A stretch of 64,000 bases of DNA from Hetaerina americana (lineage: Eukaryota > Arthropoda > Insecta > Odonata > Calopterygidae). Made by a program: the position numbers and the translations under genes. The stretch is from contig JAKTNV010000003.1 of NCBI GenBank assembly GCA_022747635.1, positions 52,392,857 through 52,456,856 of the forward strand, in the 5' to 3' direction. The notes beneath the pieces are model-generated. The model saw only the letters and a list, made by a program, of their open reading frames with translations. It was not told the origin of the DNA and ran no database searches. Of the stretch, positions 22,071-34,049 are shown piece by piece. Numbering within the stretch: position 1 is the stretch's first letter; each line of letters opens with the position of its first letter.

Positions 22071-25000
22071 GTATTTTGATTCTCCTGTCAGTTTCTTTAA
22101 AGTATACTCTGTATTATTTCTGTGCTCATTCCTCTGCCAAAAAACTGTGAAATTCTTTTCTTGAGTTTTTCCATTTACGTATGAATCTAACTTTCTTTAT
22201 AAACAGTGCAATCAATTACAAACATACGCATTGACTTAAATTGAATTCCTAATATTTGTTATTTCATTCTTTGACCTAGTCTTAGGCACATGGAAGCCCT
22301 CTAATTTTGCATACAGATCGGTGCAATGGCGAGTAATATTTACAATATCACGTGGTTGGATTCCCCACATCATGAAAATGCTGTAGGTGTTATCTGTGAG
22401 ACTAAAAATATCTGGAACGAAACTTAAAGATGGGTGAAGGGGTTGAAGGGAATATATTACAATGGAACCGTGTATTCTGCTAGGTCAAAGGAGGAACAAC
22501 TCTCTAGAGAGCGCTGGAATGAGCCCTTTTGCACCAGCCACATGTTTCTTCCCTCCCTTCCTCCTTTTCTTGCCATTGGCCAGGGCTTTCTGTCTGAATG
22601 TACGTATTAGTCAACCTCCAGGGATTGTGCGTTTTATCAGAAGTTCTTTTGTCAATCGTTAGATATTTTCTCAGAGAAAAGAGAAAAATAAAACGGGTAT
22701 GCCATAGGAAATCCCCAAAAATAATTTTAAAGAGCGGCATAAAGGGAGAGGATGTGGAATTATATTGGGATAGAGAACTTTCGAGTAAATATAAAGTATT
22801 TCTTGAATAACTTCAGATAAGTTATCAATTTTTTGATATTCCCATCATCAATATTTGGTCAATATCTCTCTACACGTTTCCGTTTGTTTTCTTGTCGTTT
22901 TCCTTTCCCGTTTGTTTTTTAACTTTTATTAGTACAGGAGTATTACCAAATCAATTTTACTCTTGCAATATAAATATTAGCTACTAACTAGTGAGTATCA
23001 CTCACTTTTTAGAAAATAGCGAATTGATCTAGCATAATATAACTTGAATGACATTTTCACTGCTATTCTGTAAAATATCTCATATGTTATGTGTTCATTA
23101 GTACTGCACGAGTACTCAAGTATACAGAGGTGAACTTCTAATACCAGTTTTATAGACAATAATCTAAAAATTAGCCAAAAACCATTGCCAAGTTAAAAGG
23201 GAAATTTGGAATACTTGATACATTATTAGTTCTAAGAATTCCCAAATTAAGTTCAATAATCATTGGCACTTCACATGCTGTTGCATCTGATTAGGCGCAC
23301 AGGTTAAAATCTCACCGTGTTTTCGTCCTTTGCTCTCAAAAACTAGGATATAGTTGAGAAAGAGCTTTCCAAATGGTAAGTAAATACTTCGCATAAAAAT
23401 AAATTACCCCTTCAGTTTTGTGTTTCTTCATCCGTAGGTCACCCAATTTTTCCTGCTCCTCTCAAAATCTCCCCACGTCGTCGCTTTGAAATTTGCTTCT
23501 CCTACAAACTGACATCTCCTTTGCCTCCCTCCATCCTTACAGGCCTTCCTCCCAACCGCCACCTCTCCAGCAGTTTCACAATCGCCCGGGACGGGTCCTG
23601 CTCTCTTCCCTTCTCCCTTCAAACCCTCCTCCATCCTCCAAGGGTAAGGCGGCTGCTCACCCCTCTTCCTACATTCCATTCAGAGGACATGTAAACATTT
23701 CCGCCTTTTCCGCTTAAAAACTTCCGTTCCATGGATTTTTTCATGCTCCTCCAACCCTTTTTTTCTTCTCTGCTTTCCTTCTCTCCATGGTTGCCAACCC
23801 CTTTTGCTATTCCTAAACCTGTAATTCTTTCGGCGATACGGCAACCAAAGCACGTTTGCTTGCGAATGTTCCCCACGCTTTGTGCCTTTACATCCCATGT
23901 CGGCTATTTTCTTTCTCTCTCTTTCCGTATAAATATCTCACTCACCATCCCTCACATTCTCCCTTCCCGACCCGCTTCCGAATCTTGCTACCACTCCAAC
24001 GAGTTCCAACCCTCGAATCCTGTGTTCTCTTTCCTCCGAAACCCTTATCCCAACCCTCCCGCCCTCTCTGGTCCCTCACCCCAACCGCAACTACGCTCAA
24101 ACCGTCATCTCTTTCCATTCCTCTCGATTCCCTTTTCACTTCCTCTTGGACCTCTGATTCTTTCTTTACCCTCACCCATCTTCTTTCTAACTCTCTCTCT
24201 CTCCTTTTCTATAATCCACGTCCTTTTGATACCCCTCTAAAGAATCCCTCTGAAAATAGTGGACAAGTAAACCTGGGGATAGCTGCCTAGGGTGCGAGCG
24301 CTCGCATGTTTCCCTTGGCTAATGCGCACGGGAGGAAGGACGATATCCCACAACTCACTCGCCGGGGGATTCTGATCATAGCCACGGGGAAGTGCACTCG
24401 CACGAGGGTGAGCTCGTGGTGTGTGGCTCCCATGTCGACTCAACACCCTCCAGTTTGCCTCCACCAAGGCAACCTCACGTCACCCACCGCCTTTGACGCT
24501 GGGGTGGCGATAGGGACTTCCCAGGTCGCTAAGGACTGTGGAGAGGCATATAAATCTCCCCAAAGAATGCCTTTGGGGTTGAGAGGGGAGGCGGACAGAG
24601 AGGGACGGGTGGCGAAACAGGCCGGAATGTGGGGGGAGTACGACTGGGGAGACACGGGGGGCGACTGCGGGTAGGGTAAGGGTAGACGGGGTGGCAAACA
24701 AAGGGAGAAGTGTCTCTGTTTGGTGTAAAAAGCAGTAGTCCCCTTTCGCGTTCGGCAAATCAAAACCCTCTGAGCAACGTTTGGGAAGCAGAAAGATCAA
24801 AATGGTTCTGGAGGTACACATAAAGGCAGGTGAGGTAGAAACAGTCCTACCAAAAACGTGCAAACACACAAAATGAAAAGAAATTTTTATCATCTTTTTG
24901 TGTAGACCACAAAGAACCTTATTGAATCACACGCTTGTTAACAGCATTGCAGTAACATGCAGATGGTGGGAAGTTTTTCCATTTTATATGCGGGATTTTC

Positions 25001-25590
25001 CGTTCGTGTGGGATTCAAAAGGAAGGAGGAGAATATTTTTCTAATCTTAACAGAGGACTTCATAGCTAGTACTTTGGATCAACATGAGATTTTTTTCTCC
25101 TGTCTTTTTCGAATCTCTTAACTTTAATAAGTTTTTACTAGCTTGACTGAATGGTAAAATGCCATGAGCCTTTTATCTTTATAGAAAAGGCTTAAATTAG
25201 ACTCTGAATGAACTGAAAAAAAAGGAAGAGGACTAAAGGATACTCTGGTTCACATTTTCTCATCTTTTTAAATTTTTATTGATGATTTTGATATCTTTAC
25301 AAGAAATACCTGTCTATTTTTACAATTAACTATTTTACAATTCAAGAGCCTTCTCAAATATTTCCTAAATTGAAAGAATATCTAGCCTTAATGCATAATT
25401 GAATGAAATCATTGTCTAAGTTGGGCTTGAGAATCATTATATTATATTTTATTATGATAAAATATTTGTATAAAACAGACCTTTGGATTTTCCCTATTGT
25501 GAAGGTTTGTATGAAAATTATAACTGAGGAATTCCACTCCATTTCAGAAAAAGGTTAACCCTTAATCTTTTAGAAAAGGCTACTTTGATT
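22071..25590. other. non-coding DNA with a C/T-rich island and a GC patch
   Basis: AT-rich at 22.07-23.4 kb. A pyrimidine-rich island spans about 23.43-24.24 kb and gives 70-169-codon Pro/Ser/Leu-rich frames with no domain. Bases 24.27-24.68 kb form a GC-richer patch with several CG dinucleotides and a TATA-like gcatataaatc near 24548. I cannot attach a gene to it. The rest is AT-rich. Confidence 0.5.
23430..24240 (+). repeat. pyrimidine-rich (C/T) low-complexity island
   Basis: About 0.8 kb with plus-strand C/T dominance. The 169-codon frame here is Pro/Ser/Leu/Phe-rich, and another frame of 144 codons overlaps it. That points to compositional bias, not coding. Confidence 0.8.
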
Positions 25591-25599
25591 TCATACTAG

Positions 25600-25910
25600 G
25601 TCAGTTCCTCCATCGATGACGCCAACGTTCCGAAAAACGAGTCGTTCTCCATTCTCAGGGCTGATGATGTCTGGACTGTGTAATTACCAGTTAATAAACA
25701 GATGGGAATGCCCTCAGATGCCCACTGATTGTTCGGTGGGTTCCCGCCTTTTTCTTGCCACCTTAATCTTCTTCAGTGCAGGTTTCCACATGTTACTGAG
25801 GGAGTAACCTGCGTATTGATTGAAAATGTTTTCTTCAAGCTGGATCCGGATGGATTCCTCAATGGATCTTTCCCGACATTTTTTTAGCCTTAACTTTGTC
25901 AGTTTTCTAC
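25600..25910 (-). mobile_element. possible Penelope-like element 3' fragment
   Basis: The minus strand reads EESIRIQLEENIFNQYAGYS followed by LSNMWKPALKK. This resembles the end of the endonuclease-linked ORF of Penelope-like retroelements, where (R)E(S/A)IEI…NFN(R)…GY.LS..W.P. is usual. A short downstream sequence follows. No reverse transcriptase core is visible in the window next to it, so this would be a 5'-truncated tail. The call rests on one motif. Confidence 0.4.
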
Positions 25911-26164
25911 AAAATTCCGAGGACGCATTTATTCTGTCAAAATAAAATATAATTCATATTTTTATATGAAAAATTAGATACAGATCAGTAAAGGAAATTG
26001 AAAAAAATGCATGCAAACTGAAGGATCATCATGCCTAGTAATTATAATTCCTAGACAGCGTTGAGGTTAAAGTCGTGCGATAACACAATTCCAGTGTATA
26101 TATTAAAAAAATCTAAACTTTGAATGTAATATTTGTTCCAAAATTTATTAAGCATACAGTGGTA

Positions 26165-27093
26165 ATGCAAGGCCTGTCCCAAAAGTAGTAGGCCTGAGTC
26201 GATTAAAAAAAATATTGCTGGAATCGATGCATTCATTTAATAATCTTCGAAGTGGCACCCTTGTGCGTCCACACACATCTGCCAGCAGGTTTTCCAAGCC
26301 TCTTACGCCTTTTGGAAGGCAGCGCCCGGAATACTGCAAAGCTTCCTCTTCATGCCCTGTTGTAACGCTTCCACCGAGGCATGGTGGCGTCCTTTCGCCA
26401 CGGATTTGAGACGAGAAAGAGGAATAGGTCTGGTGGGGCATTATCTAAAAAAATTTGGATCTTCCCTTAAATGGTCAAGAAGCTTATGGTAGATCAGTGT
26501 GCCAGTTTCAGTGCATACATCCCAGGTCACTCGCAGCACCAACTTCACACACAGCTCTCATGCCCATTTTTTCGATCACCAGTCGATACTCATCACTTTT
26601 AGGGCTACTAATTTGCCAAGATCCTATAAACCATGAAAAAACTCAATTTGCGATCCCTAACCGACAAAGTTTTCACTCTTGCAAATTTTCGTCATGATTT
26701 GAGGCCGAAGACCGTCCTGAACGTCCGGCGTCTTCAACATTTTCTCTAACCCTCAAAACAACTTTTGTCTCTCAAAAACACCCGATCTATCCATGGCTTT
26801 CTCAGTACCAGCTGCCTTGAATCTTGAGATGAGTCTCTTGCCCGGTTTTGCCTAGTTTCACGAAACTTTTGTCAGCGTAGCGCTGTTTCAATGGCCGGTT
26901 CATGAGGGAGCGTAACGAGATCACGTTATAGATGTTTCGCAAAGTATCAATACACAATCCGCAAAAACTGGGAACCAACTATCACCGACCTCCAGCCTTT
27001 CCTATGACTCCTCTCCTTCGAACTCAACCAGAGAAACCGCCCGTCCGTCTACCCGGGAAAAATAAGTCATACTACTTCTGGGATATACCGCAT
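26165..27093 (-). mobile_element. internally deleted mariner derivative, copy 2
   Basis: About 930 bp on the minus strand with recognisable inverted ends (ggcctgtcccaaaagtagta near 26171; inverted ggtatatcccagaagtagta near 27088). It aligns from end to end with 12260-13152, including leader blocks (ttttcccggrtagacggacg, aacgtga.ct.gttac) and the coding pieces. The transposase N-terminal part is at about 26460-26780 and the C-terminal part at about 26210-26440, both full of stops. The same junction (agataatgccccaccagac) joins them. Confidence 0.8.
26210..26790 (-). pseudogene. mariner transposase remnant with core deletion (copy 2)
   Basis: Minus-strand fragments correspond to the helix-turn-helix linker (CKSENFVG… region near 26650-26700), KMGMRAVCEVGA-like sequence near 26540, then LLDHLREDPNFF directly followed by the DNAPPDL-type motif near 26445. 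The C-terminus matches copy 1 (sequence for RWKRYN, FRALPSK, and a downstream LGKPAGRCVW frame). Neither of the first two catalytic Asp motifs is present. Multiple stops make it non-functional. Confidence 0.7.
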
Positions 27094-30000
27094 ATATACT
27101 TTTGTACAGCACAACAAAAATAGTTAAATTTAGATCGGTAATTTTGTTTTGATTTGTAAATGAGCATTTTCCGAACGGCCACTAGCTTTAATTTTAATAT
27201 CTAGCGCTTAAGTCATTCGGCATAGGTATACTAAATCTCCTCTTTAAATATACGAGAAATATTCTGGAATAAAGACCGGTTTCTAATATTTCAATATTGG
27301 CGGGTCTGAACAAAGTTTTACACATGAAGAACTATGTATTGATTTTTTTTCAAACCAACGACTTCATTGCTTTGATTCCGCATTTATTTACCTGTCGGTT
27401 AATAAAGGTAACAATGTCCGTAAAAATCTTTTTTCCCGCTATCTGCAAATTACATGATCTGATTAGAATGTATTGTAAGAAGATCACCAGCCACCTACAT
27501 CCTTCGGAAGTTATGCCTTGTTTATGAGCCCATGGTGAATAAAAAACAAATATAAATAATGGAAAGCGGAGTGGCAGGATAAGTATCCATATTGATTTAA
27601 TTGTTCAACAAGTGGATCAACAACTGAGATCTGATCGAAAATTGACTATTAGTGATACGGCTAATGAAATTCCTAATTTTGGACGCACCACGTTGGTTAC
27701 GGAAAAGCTCGGTTATCACAAATTTACATCTAGTGTTATTTTTGCAATTGGCAAAAGAAAAATACTTCAATAAATAAGTCACTTCTCAGCTAAATTATTT
27801 CCCTAGCACGTTTTATTAGAATATATTTTATTCAGGCAAAATATGGGAACACTACGGTACATCAGCATTACTGTACAGCTATATTAGACAATGTAATCAT
27901 CTTAACAAAAAAAATTATGAGAACAATGGTGTACAATATTATGCACCTAGAGGAATAATTTTAGGGGAAAGTAAAATTGAAGTTGACACAACCGGTAAAT
28001 TTTTCATTGGTCAAAAAAAGGATCTTCAAAAATAAACTTACGAAACATGTTGGAGATATCGGGGCCAAGGATACTCCATCCTTAATACCAATACCATTTT
28101 CGAAGGAGTTAAATTCTTTCATTACACCAGACATACGTGTATAATACCTAGAGGGAAAAGAAAGACGGATAGATACTTAGGAACGATTTGAAATAGTTCA
28201 GCAACACAAAGAAGGTAACGATATGACTTTCATTAGTCATTCGCCTCTTTTAATATTAAACCACTCTCGCCATTAGAGCCTCACATGACATGATCTTATT
28301 TAATTGGTATACATGTAATTCCCTTCCCTCATTCCACCGTTCTATAATAGATAATAAGATTCTTTTTCTAAAAAATCATCCCCACTTTTTTATCATCCTC
28401 TCTTTTTAGCCATTCACCCCCACCAAGTCTAGTTCCCTATATACACGTTGAGCCGACTACTGAAACATATGTTTTGTAAAGACCTGAAGGTAAAGTACTA
28501 GCGTTGAAACGCATTGTGCGATGCAATAAAAGCATAATTGACTAGTACAAATCAAAATAATTTACTCCCGTTACCTTTCCCCTCTCTACACGTTATCTTG
28601 AAATCCGCGAAACACAGAAAGACATCCTGAATATATTTGATGTTCCTTTGCTCATTACTGTTCCCATTACTGCAATCTCATCACGCATTCCTCTCCCTTT
28701 CCGAATTCAACTGATTTCCATCGTAGTTGTTTACATTATTTTGTAACCTTCTATTGCGAAGTTATACTTATCCCGTTATGGTTATCTCATAAATTGCACA
28801 AATATTTCAAGATAGGGATGCAACTTTACCATGGGAAATCTTTACATCATTTTCCTATCCAATAAAGACTGTATAAGTTCAAACATTTCATTTATTTCAT
28901 TTATTCTTATACTGTTTATCCATTCTTAGGTTTGGAGAAGTGTCATCAAACCGATAAATTTTCAGTTTTTATCAAATAAAAATTTAAATCTTCTAATTTT
29001 TTCATTCAGATTAACGCTCTGGACGCTGGTTATTGAAGCGTTAAGAACTTAAGTTCACGTGAGCCTGCAAGTTGAGTTCACGCGAGCCTGTAAGTTGTCC
29101 CAATGGCTGAAATAAATTTGACCCCGATGTTGAATTTCCGTGAGAGACCCTTAATATTATTACATTCTGCTCCCTCCTTTTTAGCTGTGATTTCTCGATT
29201 CCTTCCACTATCTCAGCCGCATCCATGCGATTTCTATTTCTGCGAAGCAAGAAGGAAAGGGCGAGACGAGTTGGAAGTCACTTTCCTTCTCGGCTATGAG
29301 TTCATATGCCAAGCGCCTCCCGCCGTCATCCATCCACCCTTCCCCGCCCAGAAAATTGAAAAGCCGGCCAGAGTCACACCGACGTCGACCGCTCAACCTC
29401 CGGTGACTACGATTCTCCCCTCGCATCCTCTCGACCGACGCTCATCCCAGACCCTCCGCCAACAAAGGCCTCAGCCATCCTTCCTCATCACTCTCGACCC
29501 TCCCTTCTTGAGCCCCTTGCCAGCTTCCCTCCAGTGTTTAGAGGCACTTGAAGTTTTTTCTCATTTTAAAAATATGCAAATGGCTCATTTCCCATTCCTC
29601 ACTGGAAAAAAATATTTTAGCCTCCATGTCAAGAGGAATGACCCATTCCGTTCCTGGCCTTTTGAACTATTTTACGTACCACAAGAAAGAACGAGCATTT
29701 GCCTGTGGTACGATTTAATTAACGCTTAATGCCCGCGTCGCATTCATCGCAACTCGCCGCTTTCCCTGTGTCGGATCCCACGATCTTTTCTCATTGTTGG
29801 GAACAATACGTGGTATTCGGTCTCTGGTTTATCCCACTAAAGCGATTTCTCTCTCTTAGAGACTCACTTTCACACTCTCTTGAGTTTTTGCAGTCTATTT
29901 TGGGAAATATACAGGCCAGCAAAATATATTTAATATCATTTTGATCTACTTTAAATACAGATAGAGAGAAAAAATGTAATTCGCTAGTGAAATTTTCAGA

Positions 30001-30835
30001 CTGAAATTTTGCATTTTAAGCATTTCATATTTTTTTTACAAATTCGTATGGTCAGGATTATTCATATTTCTATAATACTTAACGCAATCAATGTGATTAT
30101 TTCACCGGTAAAGCGTTCTTTTAACCCTTCTTCTTTCAATTTAAAAAAATGTATTTCTCCCCAGAGAATTAAATTTCATGAGCTCTTATTCTTCACTCTC
30201 GTTGAAATATAGGAGTGAAAATTCATCCAGTAACCTTAGCAAATCCTCATGCTGATGAATATACGGTTTCGACATGAGCATTTTTGAAAAGTTATACACA
30301 CATATAAAAATGAATCATTTTTTAATTCCCTCTCTATCCGTTGCGCATTCGGTTAACAACCACTTTCACCCGAGTTATGTAAATCTTGGTATATCCAATT
30401 ACGCTTTAACATTTCAGCTTATCAGTACTTGACAATTTTGTAAATCTTAAGGGTTTGATGTATTCCTGTTTTACTACAATATCAAAAGTCTATTTGCTAG
30501 TAAAACTATTTTAGGATATAACCTTAATGTCAACGCATAGCAAAATAATTATCATAGGAAAGTGATCATTGAAAAGTAGGAAACTCAAATACATATACAA
30601 CAGATACTTAAACACATATCCATCAGATAGATCAGATTACTGAAATTAGTACAGAAAAATGTAAATATTTGTAGATTTGTAGAGTTTCATCACTTTAAGT
30701 TCTAATTACTAGTTTAGATGTACTTAAATTTCATCAAGAATCACATTTAAAACGATCTAGTTTGATTGAAAAAATCTTGATCAAAATTTAACGAAGTACA
30801 AAACTGTTTTCTCTTGTTATTAAAGAAAGTTTCCT
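27094..30835. other. non-coding DNA, no gene recognised
   Basis: AT-rich, without a recognisable domain. A 23-bp unit (agttcacgtgagcctgcaagttg) is tandemly duplicated at 29052-29097 with two mismatches. Just downstream, 29103-29729 is open for 208 codons (Pro-rich middle) in a mixed-composition patch. I recognise no family or motif in it, so I do not call it as a gene. Confidence 0.5.
29052..29097 (+). repeat. 23-bp tandem duplication
   Basis: Two adjacent 23-bp units that differ at 2 positions. They lie directly upstream of the 208-codon open frame at 29103. Confidence 0.85.
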
Positions 30836-30836
30836 C

Positions 30837-30985
30837 CAATGCAACAATTTCACAGTGTAAAAATCATTCGCCTTGACTGGGAAGGCGAATGATTTTTGCA
30901 CTCTGAAATTGTTGCATTGAAATGCACATTAGCGGATGACTCCGTTAAAAGTTACTGTTGCGGCATCTCCCGCAGTTTCTTTGGA
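30837..30985 (-). repeat. hairpin-bearing repeat family, copy 1
   Basis: A near-perfect inverted repeat has arms 30837-30874 and 30882-30919 (36 of 38 positions pair) around a 7-base loop. It is followed by a module containing a trinucleotide-spaced core that reads, on the minus strand, ctgcgggagatgccgcaac then ggagtcatccgctaatgtgc. The same module occurs at 46991-47160 with the hairpin arms and at 55175-55240 without them. It looks like a small non-autonomous transposon or SINE-like repeat. No coding capacity. Confidence 0.75.
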
Positions 30986-31624
30986 AAGGTTTCTTCCATT
31001 TATATTTGAATTCATATTGCATAATACTAAGAGGTTCCCAAAAGCCATGCATCCTCCTCAGAATAATGATGGCAGTGGGAGTTATAGGCAGAAAAAAAGT
31101 TGAGGAAAGGCTAATAAAAAATTAAGAGCCACAATTGGCGTAAAAATATTTTTTAAAAGATTAATGAAATGTAAAAGAAATCGTATATTTCGGTAGACAC
31201 CGTCACCAGAGTACGAGGAGTAACCGTAACCAGTTCCTTCTCGTACTCTGATTTAGGTGGCTGGGACAACCTTATTATAAGTGAGTTCTTTTAATTTACA
31301 TTCATCTTTTTTATATATTTTTACGCTAGTATATATCTATGTATCGCAATAATTTGATAAATATATCCAAACTAGAACAATAAGACCCTGTTCCCCATCT
31401 TGGTCCCCTCCTTGAGACCCTACCCAAGCGTCTTTTTCACCTTTCAAAACAATCAGCCAAATGAGGGTAAAAAATAACAGAAACTTTACACATCCACACA
31501 ATTTTAATGTCCTACGACCATGGTTTCGATTTTGTGCATCATCATCAGGTTTTCGTTATTTTTCACCCTCATCATGAAGAAATTCCACTAAGTTAAGCCT
31601 GAAACTATTAAGAATCAGCAAAGT

Positions 31625-32400
31625 TCTTTTTCGGAATGGTCATCAGCTGCCTCGTCGAATTCTGCTATATCTTGCCAACCGACCAAAATCCGTGCCCTTT
31701 TAGCGGCGGTCTTAGCTACGGAAAAAGCCAAAAGTCGAAGGGATCCAATCTAGGCGGAGCGATCTGTGCGATATTATGTCTCACCGAGAAACAGTACTAC
31801 AGGTGATAAATCGGCAGCAGCTTTACCATGGTGAAGGTGCCTGACACGACTACCCCAATGCGGCTTCCATTTCCTACACATTGCAATCTTTAGCCAGCGA
31901 AGGACTCCTGTGTAACACTTTGTAGTTATTTTATTGACCTAGGGGAGCGTGGTGCTCAAAATGGAACACACTTTCATGGTCAAAGGAGGTGGTCAACATA
32001 GCCCTGACTTTGGTCCGACTTTACCGTGTATTCTTCGCACGATGAGACCTAGGCAACTTCCATTGGGAAGACTGGGCTTTTTTTTCAGGGTCATAGCCGT
32101 AGACGTGTGACTCATCTCCAGTTATGGACTTATTTAGGGAATATGGGTCATTTCTTACCGTTTGGAGAAAGTCTCCTGCAACTGCAGCACAAAATTCCAG
32201 ACGTTGACGTAAGAGTTCAAAGAGGCAGATGATGACCATTCGAAAAAGGGTTTTGCTGATTGTATGAAAAGTGGAAGAGACCGTTAATATACAAGAATGG
32301 CCAATATGGTTGACTGATTTCGACCAATCAAGTTGAATATTTGGGGTTTGTTCTAAAACCACGCCTTTCATTGGGAGCACATATCAGGACATATGGGGAT
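31625..32400 (-). mobile_element. mariner transposon relic
   Basis: The minus strand encodes degraded mariner transposase. The best frame (32021-32380) has FCAAVAGDFLQTVRNDPYSL, then ITGDESHVYGYDPEKKAQSS and QWKLPRSHRAKNTR. The first catalytic Asp motif (canonical GDETW) appears as GDES. Further along the minus strand (31990-31640), broken frames show FDHESVFHFEHHAPLGQ and a later SCQAPSPW-like stretch in place of the HDNAPAH motif. The N-terminus is missing. Terminal repeats were not found. Confidence 0.7.
32021..32380 (-). pseudogene. mariner transposase fragment
   Basis: A 119-codon frame covering the start of the catalytic domain. The GDES motif at about residue 88 replaces the usual GDETW and retains the Asp. 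YGYDPE and QWK follow at the family's normal spacing. It is truncated on both sides by stops and frameshifts. It belongs to a different mariner lineage from the copies at 10.8 kb and 12.3 kb, judged by the sequence around this motif. Confidence 0.75.
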
Positions 32401-32404
32401 CAGC

Positions 32405-33165
32405 TTTAAAGAAACTTGGCTTCATAAAACGGGTGGTGGGGAAATGTAATAAAAAAGTTGAAGAGAGATATTATTTTGCTTTAGTTAGACCTCATTTGGA
32501 ATATGCCGCAAGTATTTGGGATCCTTGGGAGAAAATTTGGCAAAAAGAATTAGATAAAGTCCAGAGAAAATCCACTAGATTCGCTAAAAATTGTTATGAT
32601 AAGAACACAAGTGTGACAGGTCTCTTAGAGGATTTAGACTGTGGGGCCACTTGAAGTACGGAGAGAACAAGCGAGGCTTAGACTTTTAGAAAAGGTCAGA
32701 ACAAACGAGTTTAACTATGACACTGAAGGAATTATAATGCCCCCACACTACTTAGGTAAATCAGACCACAAAGATAAAATAAGGGAGATAGATTCCAGTA
32801 CAGATAGATACAAATACTCATTCTTCCCCCGAACAATCAGAAATCATAATAGTAAGAAACCAAAGTCACTTTAGAAATATTAAAAACGATGAATTTACAA
32901 GTCGGAGCAAAGTTAAACACTGCAAAGCTGTTAGGTATACTTTCAGTTGCATGTGTATGTAAGATGTAATTTGAGTGTTTGCATGTGTGGGGTGTAAGTT
33001 CTCTTGCATGAATGTATGCCATGTTTTTTGTGAATGTATGAATTTGTGGTTCTTGCATGCGGTTTTTTTTTCCTTTCTAAATTACGGGTGGTGTCCTAAC
33101 ACCCCCCGCCACACGCTCTTGCGGCGGCTTGCGGTGTATTAAGTAGATGTAGATGTAGATGTGGC
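32405..33165 (+). mobile_element. CR1/L2-like LINE, 5'-truncated 3' end
   Basis: The 3' part of a LINE: the C-terminal end of a reverse transcriptase (32430-32870), then a 3' untranslated region with a GC-rich hairpin (ccgccacacgctcttgcggc near 33105-33127) and a tail of tandem tagatg units at 33143-33162. Short tandem 3' repeats instead of poly-A are typical of CR1-group elements. The 5' side directly meets the mariner relic. Confidence 0.75.
32430..32874 (+). pseudogene. CR1-group reverse transcriptase C-terminal fragment
   Basis: Two adjoining frames (32433-32654 and 32641-32874) form one RT tail broken by a frameshift near 32640-32650. The first has ALVRPHLEYAASIWDPW and KELDKVQRKSTRFAKN; the second continues with LEVRREQARLRLLEKVR and SFFPRTIRNHN. 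These are standard motifs after the RT thumb in CR1/L2 elements. The catalytic FADD box and the endonuclease are absent because of 5' truncation. Non-functional. Confidence 0.8.
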
Positions 33166-34049
33166 CGGCGCACACATCATTGGGGCGTTCCAACGATTGA
33201 CGATTCGGCCGAGAGCACTCGTCGGCCGGTTGGTCAGACGTTGAAACCCAGGACCAGGTCACTTACTGTGATTGAATCTCCTGTATAATACGGAAGCAGA
33301 TTTCAAATAAGAGAGGGTAGGTTCGAAACATAGCTACATTTCTTTTCCTCAAGGTTTACAGGGCACCAGCGATGTCCAAGTTGACATTAATGACAATATT
33401 AGTTAAATTAAGACCATAGCATAACAATATAGTTTCCTGAAAACCGTACGAGGCTGCGTAAATTTCAGTTGAATTTATATGCTATTCTTTATATACATGA
33501 AAAGATCTAGTATTGCTTGACGCCGCCTTGTATTTAGGTGGCGTCAGTATAAATTTAAAGCACTGCTGATGGTTGTTCTATAAAGACTTCCTTGTCAAAA
33601 ATGTTCATGCGAACAATTTGTTTCCATGCGAAGTCTTCGCGTTGATAAACTTGTGGGACAAAGTATTTTCGAAGTCTGATCGCGAAGTGCGATCCATGCC
33701 AGGTATCCCGCCACCTTACGGATTATGTAATTATGATATAGAGGCTTCGGTGAAAATTTATGCAATAACTCATCTGTGCACCTCACAAGTTTAAATTCTG
33801 AACCAAACATAACTAACAAACGATGCACATAATTACATAATTAATTACCAAAATATTTTGCACTTTTAAGTTATTAGCTCACATATTTTTAGCTTCTAAT
33901 TAAGTTGCCGAAAATAACAATGTTTAAGGAGGCTTAGAGTAATTAAATGAAAATATTCAAGGATAAAGGACAGAGGAAAGGTGAAAAGTTTGGATTGCAT
34001 GTGGTAGTGCTGGTAGCCTGAACTTAATCTGTCCTAATTTACGTCACAT

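Noticed and set aside
23731..24240. 169-codon Pro/Ser/Leu-rich protein
   Set aside because: It sits in a pyrimidine-rich island where several frames are open on both strands; composition explains it.
29103..29729. 208-codon protein-coding gene
   Set aside because: No recognised domain, signal peptide, splice context or homologue that I can name; kept only as an observation.
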